From Dryococelus australis (Eukaryota; Arthropoda; Insecta; Phasmatodea; Phasmatidae): 64,000 nucleotides of DNA. A model generated the notes under the pieces. It was given only the letters and a program-made list of their open reading frames with translations, was not told the DNA's origin and did no database searches. Made by a program: the position numbers and the translations under genes. This document shows positions 58,146 to 64,000 of the stretch, piece by piece (position 1 is the first letter of the stretch; each line of letters begins with the position of its first letter). The stretch spans positions 227,532,991 to 227,596,990 of the forward strand of contig CM056994.1 in assembly GCA_029891345.1 (NCBI GenBank), written 5' to 3'.

Positions 58146-58535
58146 CCACAGTCGGCAGACTGGTTTAACTACTGGCACTGCTCCAGGACTGCTGGCATTG
58201 AATACTTATGGGTTTACACTAATGGCCCTGTTATGGCTGACTGCTGGCAACAGGATACTTGGGATGCCATTTATGGCCCACTGATGGAATGTTGATGGAA
58301 ATTAAACTGCTGGTTGAGAGAGGTGACCTATTAATGGCCTATAAATGGCTTGCCAACTATATTCCAGCACTGCAGCACTTAACTTATCCAATATTGGGCA
58401 ATTGATGGCACTTCACTATAGTTTATCGCGTACTTAAGAGACAGTCGGCCGACTGTGGTTTTATTGAAGGCATTGCTGGAGTACTGCTGGCCCAGAAAAC
58501 TTACGGGTCTACACTAGCCCTGCTATGGTTTCACT
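58146..58535 (+). repeat. Pair of 90-bp direct repeats with palindromic heads
   Basis: Two related segments (58148-58240 and 58440-58530) each run ACAGTCGGC.GACTG, then GGCATTGCT and ACTGCTGG, then ACTTAYGGGT and CCCTG(C/T)TATGG. The second head is a perfect 16-bp palindrome, ACAGTCGGCCGACTGT. In between, the sequence keeps repeating ACTGCTGG and TGATGGAA-like words. It could be a MITE or a small satellite. Confidence 0.6.
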
Positions 58536-58539
58536 AAAA

Positions 58540-59600
58540 TGCATTTCAAAACAGATGAATAGCATCCAGGTGGCTTACATACTGCAAAAGATTATATTAA
58601 AGGCAAGTTTTTGGATTAGGGGCATTCGAAGCGCAAAATTTTTATTGTACTGTCTGATTCATAACATAGGTAAGATATAATTAATATTATAAATTCACAA
58701 AATAAACTTTCAATTAGTGATATACAACAAAAAGAAAAGTTAATAATTATCATTTCCTGGAAAGACTTACAGCTGAACGAAAGGGATTTCCCATTTAATA
58801 TTTAAAATGATCATAGTACTGTATGAACTGTATTCAGTAGGGTGTTAATATGGTCCTAACTGCAGTAGGTGGTTTACTGGAGCTGTTTCAAGAATGCCAA
58901 AAGATGACTGTTTGCTGTCTTATGTTTTGGAGTGATCAAATTAGATATTTAATTATTTTTGTTATTAGGTCATAAGATAATGGCTTAGGATGAAGTGCTG
59001 ATAAGGACGTGTTTATAACCCAAACCGTTTGCTTGTGCATTATTCCCGCGTGCACTGCGACAACACATGTTTCTGGGCAGTCGATCTTGGACTGATCAAA
59101 TATTGTTACAGAGGTGTACACCTCTGTATACCTGACGCGGCGGGCAAGGCACGGGTAGAGTTTGCGCATGTGACAATGCTGTTAGTGTGACCCCAATTCC
59201 ATTTTCTTTCTTTTCTTTTTTCTCTCTGGAGATTGACTGATTCTTAAGAACAGTTCAGTATTGGAAATTACAGCCAGGAGCATATCACGGCTTCTGTGAT
59301 GTAGAATATTGGCACTATCAAAAATTTTAGGGTTTAATTTTTAAACCAGGTAGTGTATTGGTAAACCTCGCGGTGGACAATTACCAGGGAATTATTATCT
59401 GCTGTATAGTGAGATGGCTCCGAATAGACCCGGAAGCAGACGTTCTCCTAAACCTATAAAACGTAACAAACGTGCGAAAGCATACAAGCGCTGGTTACTC
59501 CGATAGGTAGCTGCGTCACTTGCTGGAGGGTGAGTAATGTTTCAGATTAATTATTAAATAATCTTTGCTAAAAGTTAGATGATATCGCACTGACTGATGA
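58540..59600. other. No recognised feature
   Basis: AT-rich sequence. A minus-strand frame of 77 residues at 58936-59169 lacks codon bias and family resemblance. Confidence 0.4.
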
Positions 59601-59604
59601 TGCG

Positions 59605-59770
59605 CGCTCGGCTCTCACCAAGGTGGGGTCACCCCGGATTTTCGCACCTAGAAATCGCGTCGCGCGATGCCACAGATTAGCGTGGTTTCTCAGGAATCTC
59701 CCGCCACTCTTGCATTCCAGGCACTGCTCCACATCACCTCATTTGACCCCTCCCTGCTACCAATTTTACT
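59605..59770 (+). mobile_element. SINE family 1, 5'-truncated copy
   Basis: It matches the family body: GGATTTTCGCACC, AGAAATCGCGTCGCGCGATG, GTGGTTTCTCAGGAATCTCC and CACTGCTCCACATCACCTCA. The tRNA-like head is degenerate or missing (CACCAAGGTGGGGTCACC). Confidence 0.65.
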
Positions 59771-60276
59771 TTCAAGACATTAGATGCCATCCAAACATCT
59801 CAACTGAACTGACTGACGATGTCTTCAGATGCACTACAGCGAACTGCAGCACAAGATCAGGCACAGAAACGTGTTTTGAGAATCTGTAGCCACCGGATGG
59901 AAATGCAGCTACTCTCGATAGATCATCAAACACGAAAATGTGAAAATATTACACTACTTTGGCCCATTATTCCCCCCCCCCCCCTCCGAACCAAATCGTG
60001 AACCTAGCTTCCTTGGTGCCGACGCCCGTGTGTAAAACATCAAATAAGACGAATGGTAGATTATCTAGTAATCATTTGTATTTATTAATTTTTGTCAATT
60101 AGATAATTAATACTCTACACTAATCGCTCATTATAGGCGACTGTGTAACCTACACTTTCATCGAACATGTATATTATTCACATTGCTAAAGACATGTATA
60201 ATAGCAATAGTTGTTGGGGAAGGGGGCGGGGGTTCACATTGCACCCTCTCCCGCAATGAATTGCTATTAATTAAAA

Positions 60277-60505
60277 GGGGCTGCGGTGGTCGAGCGGTCA
60301 GATATTTCACCTCCCACAACAGCGATAAAGGTTCGATCCCTGGTGGTGACCACCGGTTTTTCGCATGTGGGAATCGTGCGCAGATGATGCCGCAGGTTTT
60401 CTTGGGGTCTCCCGTTTCTCCCACCCTTGTATTCCGACGCTGCTCCATACCCATCTCATTCATATTCATCGGCTTAAAAGACCTTACATGGTAAGAGCAG
60501 TCTAA
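60277..60505 (+). mobile_element. SINE family 1, full copy with Pol III boxes
   Basis: The tRNA-like head GGGGCTGCGGTGGTCGAGCG has a perfect A box (TGGTCGAGCGG, 60287-60297) and a B box GGTTCGATCCC (60330-60340), spaced as in tRNA genes. The body reads GTGGGAATCGTGCGCAGATG, GGTTTTCTTGGGGTCTCCC and CTGCTCCATACCCATCTCAT, and a tail with CTAAATCTCTCCACTC follows. The acceptor stem does not close, so this is not a tRNA gene. Other copies are at 28373, 41055 and 59605. Confidence 0.85.
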
Positions 60506-60876
60506 ATCTCTCCACTCTATTAGTTAAATATGTTGGTGTTCGTTGAAATATTTTGTGTATTATGTACATGTAATAGTTGCAAGTATTTTTAATATTTGGC
60601 TTAGTACTTTAGTGTAGAACTTTTCAGTCCTAGACAGCAGTTAGAGGTACAACACCCTCCCTACTTTTATTTCATGCTTCCCGGTGGCCAGCTATCAACA
60701 CTGGGCATGGAATGAACATTATTAATCCAGTACTTCTAAATATAACTGAAAACACATCCTGCAGTATCCTTCAATCAAAAGCCAAATTCCCATTACGTGC
60801 CTTCGCTCCAGTCTCTTGGAGATTTGAACCTTTACTGGTGGACCAGTGAGTGCGTACATTTTAAATTGTGAACTTG

Positions 60877-60877
<1 letters not shown>

Positions 60878-60909
<32 letters not shown>

Positions 60910-60964
60910 AAACACTCACCAACACACCTACACACACTATTCACATACACACACAAACACACAC
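60878..60964. repeat. (CA)n microsatellite, interrupted
   Basis: A pure (AC) run at about 60879-60907, then interrupted ACAC tracts to 60964. Confidence 0.9.
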
Positions 60965-63585
60965 ATTGTAACACTCATACGAATAGGGTTTTTATGCATA
61001 CAATTAACTTATATTATTTTCCCTGTTCTTATTGCTACACATAAGAGTTAAGGTAATATTTTTCACACATGTCAAATATGTTTTCAACTGCCTATGTAAA
61101 TTTTATTTATTTTTATTAATTATATTTTTCTTAACACGTAAGATTTTTAAAACTTATTTGTATGGTAGCAATAATAATTATGTGTAATTTTGATAGGCTA
61201 GTTAATTTTTCATTCTGTATTAATTTTTATAAAATTAATATTTATTTTTGGTGTGATCTCAATTTCGTAAGTCTTTATACTTTTAATTGTATTATACCTC
61301 AGTTCCGAGAGCACGTATTCTTTGGTTTTTCTTCATTTAGGTCGTTATAAGTGGTTCATGTGGGTTTTTTTAAGTTTTGATACCCATTGGCCCGCAGGTT
61401 TAAATACTGATTGTTGATTGGGCTGGCGCTATAGGCCCTATTAAGCTAGCGTCAGCCTGCAGAGACTAACACTCTCTTCGCTAGCAGCCTCAAACGACGT
61501 CAGACGTAGGGTAAGACCTCCCGTCTGAAGTGGACGGAGAGGTAGAACTTTAAATTAGTTTTAGGTTATGTAGACGTGTCCCTGAACCAACTTTTAAGTA
61601 AACTTGTAACCAGCAATGGAGCTTGTGTCAATGGTTGCCCATTGGCGAGGTTAAGTTGTCAGGAGCTAGATAGTTAAACACGTCGTCTACGTACGTGTAG
61701 AGCGGAGCTCCACGTATCTCCACCTTATTCCTGCTACGCCAAATCCTGTTAGGGCATCCTACCTTCAATCCGCTTGGTGATTAAAAGATAAGTCCTACCA
61801 AATGATCTGACATTTTCATCTGGACCTAATTTTATTTACAGTTCGCTACAGCTCGATGTACGTTAGCACCATTACACAAGCGAAGCCATCTTGACTTTTA
61901 TAAGTACGTAAATTTCCAGCACACATATGCCCACTGCAAAATAGTTTAATTAATTTGATTTTGGAAACCAGTATATTCAGACTCTGGCAAACTATGTCAC
62001 GTAACCGTAAAAGGGTTCAAGTAGGATAGGCATGACCACTTTTAGAGTTGTTAGGATAGTGTGTTGTCTTTATAGTTTTTCTCATATTGCCATCAGGGTT
62101 TTTAATTATTTCTGATTAAGAAAATTACAATACAAAAGGAAATGAACAGTATAATAAATGAAATTCATTCAAATAGCATATATGTTTTGTCCTATTTCTC
62201 CCAGGGTCTTACATATGCGTTTACTAGAGTTTTAAATTGCCTGCCTTAGTTTGACGTACGTACATAAATGATGTACGTGCCAAATGCTAGTTTCTATAGG
62301 GTGCTAATGGTAATAAACTTGTTCCCCTACTGGCCCAGGACTGCACCGGGCAATTATAAGGAGGCAGCCTAGGTAAGATCGCCTCTTTTACCACTGATTT
62401 ATTGCAAGTAAGCTGTGCAGCATGGTTACTCAAGTGTTAATGTGTTGTCCCATTGTTGCGTATGCTAATTCAACGCGATACGCAGCACATATCTATTTGA
62501 ATATAATGTGATTATATCTCAAATTGGCTATCGCAACGAGGAGGCCTTGATTGTATTCTTCACAGCTCCCTACACACTATATTATATATGCATATGAAAT
62601 ATAAGTTATATTTCATATTGGTGTCCTTACGCGGGGCTTTGTGGCAGTCGGTACACATTACACATCCGTTAACTCGCTGTTGCAGTATATTTCACATATA
62701 TATATTATACATACACACATACTAGAGGTGTCTCGCGAAAGAATTGTTATTTACGTCACCTTTCTGCCCGAATTAGTTTCGTCTGCTGAATGATGTAGCT
62801 TGTTATAACCCAATATTTTGAGCAACGTATTTGAAAACCCCTTTTGTGTAAATTTAAATATATATTGCAAAACTATTTTTGAACCGTAATTTACTGTATG
62901 TAAAATTAAAAGTAAAAATAATAGTTTGTCGTCAATTGCACTGTTTTTCTGTATTTTTCAGGGAAAATCCCTTTTAATATTATCAATGGTTCTTGGTGGA
63001 TTCTTTTCTTGTACTATGCAAAGTTTTGAGGTTTTTAAATGTATCACCATCACTTTTGGTCGTGATTTGTGCCATTTTCTATGGGTATAATTTACTTTTG
63101 TAGTATATTTTCTTGTAAAAATTCCCGATAAAGAAATTGAAATCAAGGCGGATTTTAGTGAATTTAGTCTAATTGAAGAATGAAACTTTGTATACATTAA
63201 ATTGGTCATGAACTTTTTAGTTGTTGGATGCACCATTTCCGAATTATTAAATGGTTTATGTCTTTTCGGGACAAATTGTGGTAAAAGAAATAAATGTCAT
63301 CTGTGGATTTCGATGATTTTTTAATGTCTTTCCCGCACGATTGGTAGCATTTTTATGAAACGCTGTGACTAGCTGATAGGCTAAAAGACCCAGTTTTAAA
63401 ATGTGTATCCAAACACTGTGTCGTCAGGTAACACTTCTCATATGCGCCTCACAGTACATGCGGAAATAATGGTTTTGTTATAATCATTAATAGTGGCAGC
63501 TCATTGAAGGTTTTTTTTTTGGCAGGATGTTAAATTTACGTACCACTGCTCAACTTATTTTTTAAAAAATTCATAGTTAATTGTG
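60965..63585. other. Mostly unassigned sequence
   Basis: AT-rich. A GC-richer block at 61380-61870 has an LTR-like look but no proof (see rejected items). 62560-62620 and 62690-62720 are TATA-rich palindromic stretches. No coding bias is visible. Confidence 0.4.
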
Positions 63586-63605
63586 TGCGTTTTCTTCTTT
63601 ACAGG

Positions 63606-64000
63606 ATGGACGCTACTAGTTCTAATACCTCATTTGAACTAAACGATCTCCCACAATCGCATGAATCCAGCATTGTAAGACATCATTCTTACTTAGATTC
63701 CAATTCTTATGATTCAGAGACAGATGAAAAGGACGTCCACAATGATGAGGTATTGTACAAGCCAGAAACATCAGAATCTGAAAGCGAGGGTGAATAGCCA
63801 AACTTTGTGATTGAGAATACTATCCAGAAAGAAAACATTGCACCAGGAAACCGAATTGTTGATCCACAGTATTTCATCAAGCAAATGATGCCAATTTTCG
63901 AAAAACATCCCGAAGTATGTACTATGGGCAAATATGTCCTTACGAAAGAGATGCGGAACGGTCTGTCATTTAAGCTGATTTATTACTGCGAAAACTGTTC
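63606..64000 (+). pseudogene. Mutator-like transposase, 5' part, runs off the window
   Basis: It starts after a strong acceptor, TTTTCTTCTTTACAG|G, with ATG at 63605-63607. An acidic, Ser-rich N-terminus (DSETDEKDVHNDE, SESESEGE) is followed by one in-frame TAG at 63795-63797. The same frame then continues with GNRIVDPQYFIKQM, a KHPEVCTMGKYVLTKEMRNG segment and IYYCENC. The latter layout (IVD..F..Q, E-R/M-x-G-L, Fk-C-x-x-C) is that of the Mutator-like transposase domain found in many insect repeats. Apart from the stop the frame is clean as far as the window goes. It could also be a domesticated relative with a sequencing error at the stop. Confidence 0.6.

Noticed and set aside
60277-60350. 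tRNA gene
   Set aside because: A and B boxes are present, but the acceptor stem does not pair and the sequence continues into a SINE body shared with three other copies.
60965-61860. Solo LTR (TGTAAC..GCTACA, TATA-like box and AATAAA-like site inside)
   Set aside because: The termini are only loosely matched, no flanking duplication was found, and the left end falls in a CA repeat. Not enough to call.

Overview
This is an AT-rich, repeat-dense, gene-poor piece of nuclear DNA from an arthropod, almost certainly an insect with a large genome. The evidence is a spliced Rebers-Riddiford cuticular protein gene with a 17-kb first intron, GT-AG introns, tRNA-derived SINEs, Helitrons, mariner and Mutator-like transposase remnants, and a Polinton. 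Nothing prokaryotic is present. The order of insect cannot be fixed from this sequence.

Layout. 1-3.2 kb holds a TA-flanked MITE, three diverged copies of a related 300-bp repeat and one GC-rich orphan exon (about 1216-1370, +) that I do not recognise. 4.7-7.05 kb is a composite repeat: a C-rich/A-rich array, a TGACCTTGA segment, then a CAATCCTC satellite. 7.07-26.52 kb is one decayed Polinton (Maverick) framed by inverted repeats of about 1.1 kb. Recognisable parts are integrase, an unnamed conserved ORF, packaging ATPase, PLA2-like protein, adenain-type protease, minor capsid and major capsid. The capsid region is split by a nested 2.67-kb DNA transposon at 15384-18056. 26.53-27.18 kb is a minisatellite that switches strand.

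The only complete host gene I can assemble lies on the minus strand between 51.39 and 31.58 kb. It has three coding exons (51386-51372, 34316-33943, 31735-31576) with matching splice phases and encodes a 182-residue secreted chitin-binding cuticular protein. Its introns hold 410-bp MITEs that lie about 20-60 bp from splice sites, a mariner-family transposase fragment, two Helitron remnants, a 978-bp nonautonomous Helitron with intact termini (48976-49953), and SINEs of two families.

Upstream of the gene, 51.65-57.15 kb repeats the composite-satellite theme of 4.7-7.05 kb at larger scale. A lone, apparently whole PLA2-like Polinton gene follows at 57.5-57.9 kb (-), then palindromic repeats, more SINEs, simple repeats and, at the right edge, the start of a Mutator-like transposase (63.6 kb onward). 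Most of the remaining DNA shows no feature I can support.

Functionally, only the cuticular protein gene looks like a working host gene. The rest is mobile DNA at various stages of decay. I see no clear new multi-gene system. The most interesting items are the MITE-splice-site proximity, the nuclear-receptor-like motifs spread in the composite repeat, the datable transposon-in-Polinton nesting, and the lone PLA2-like gene.
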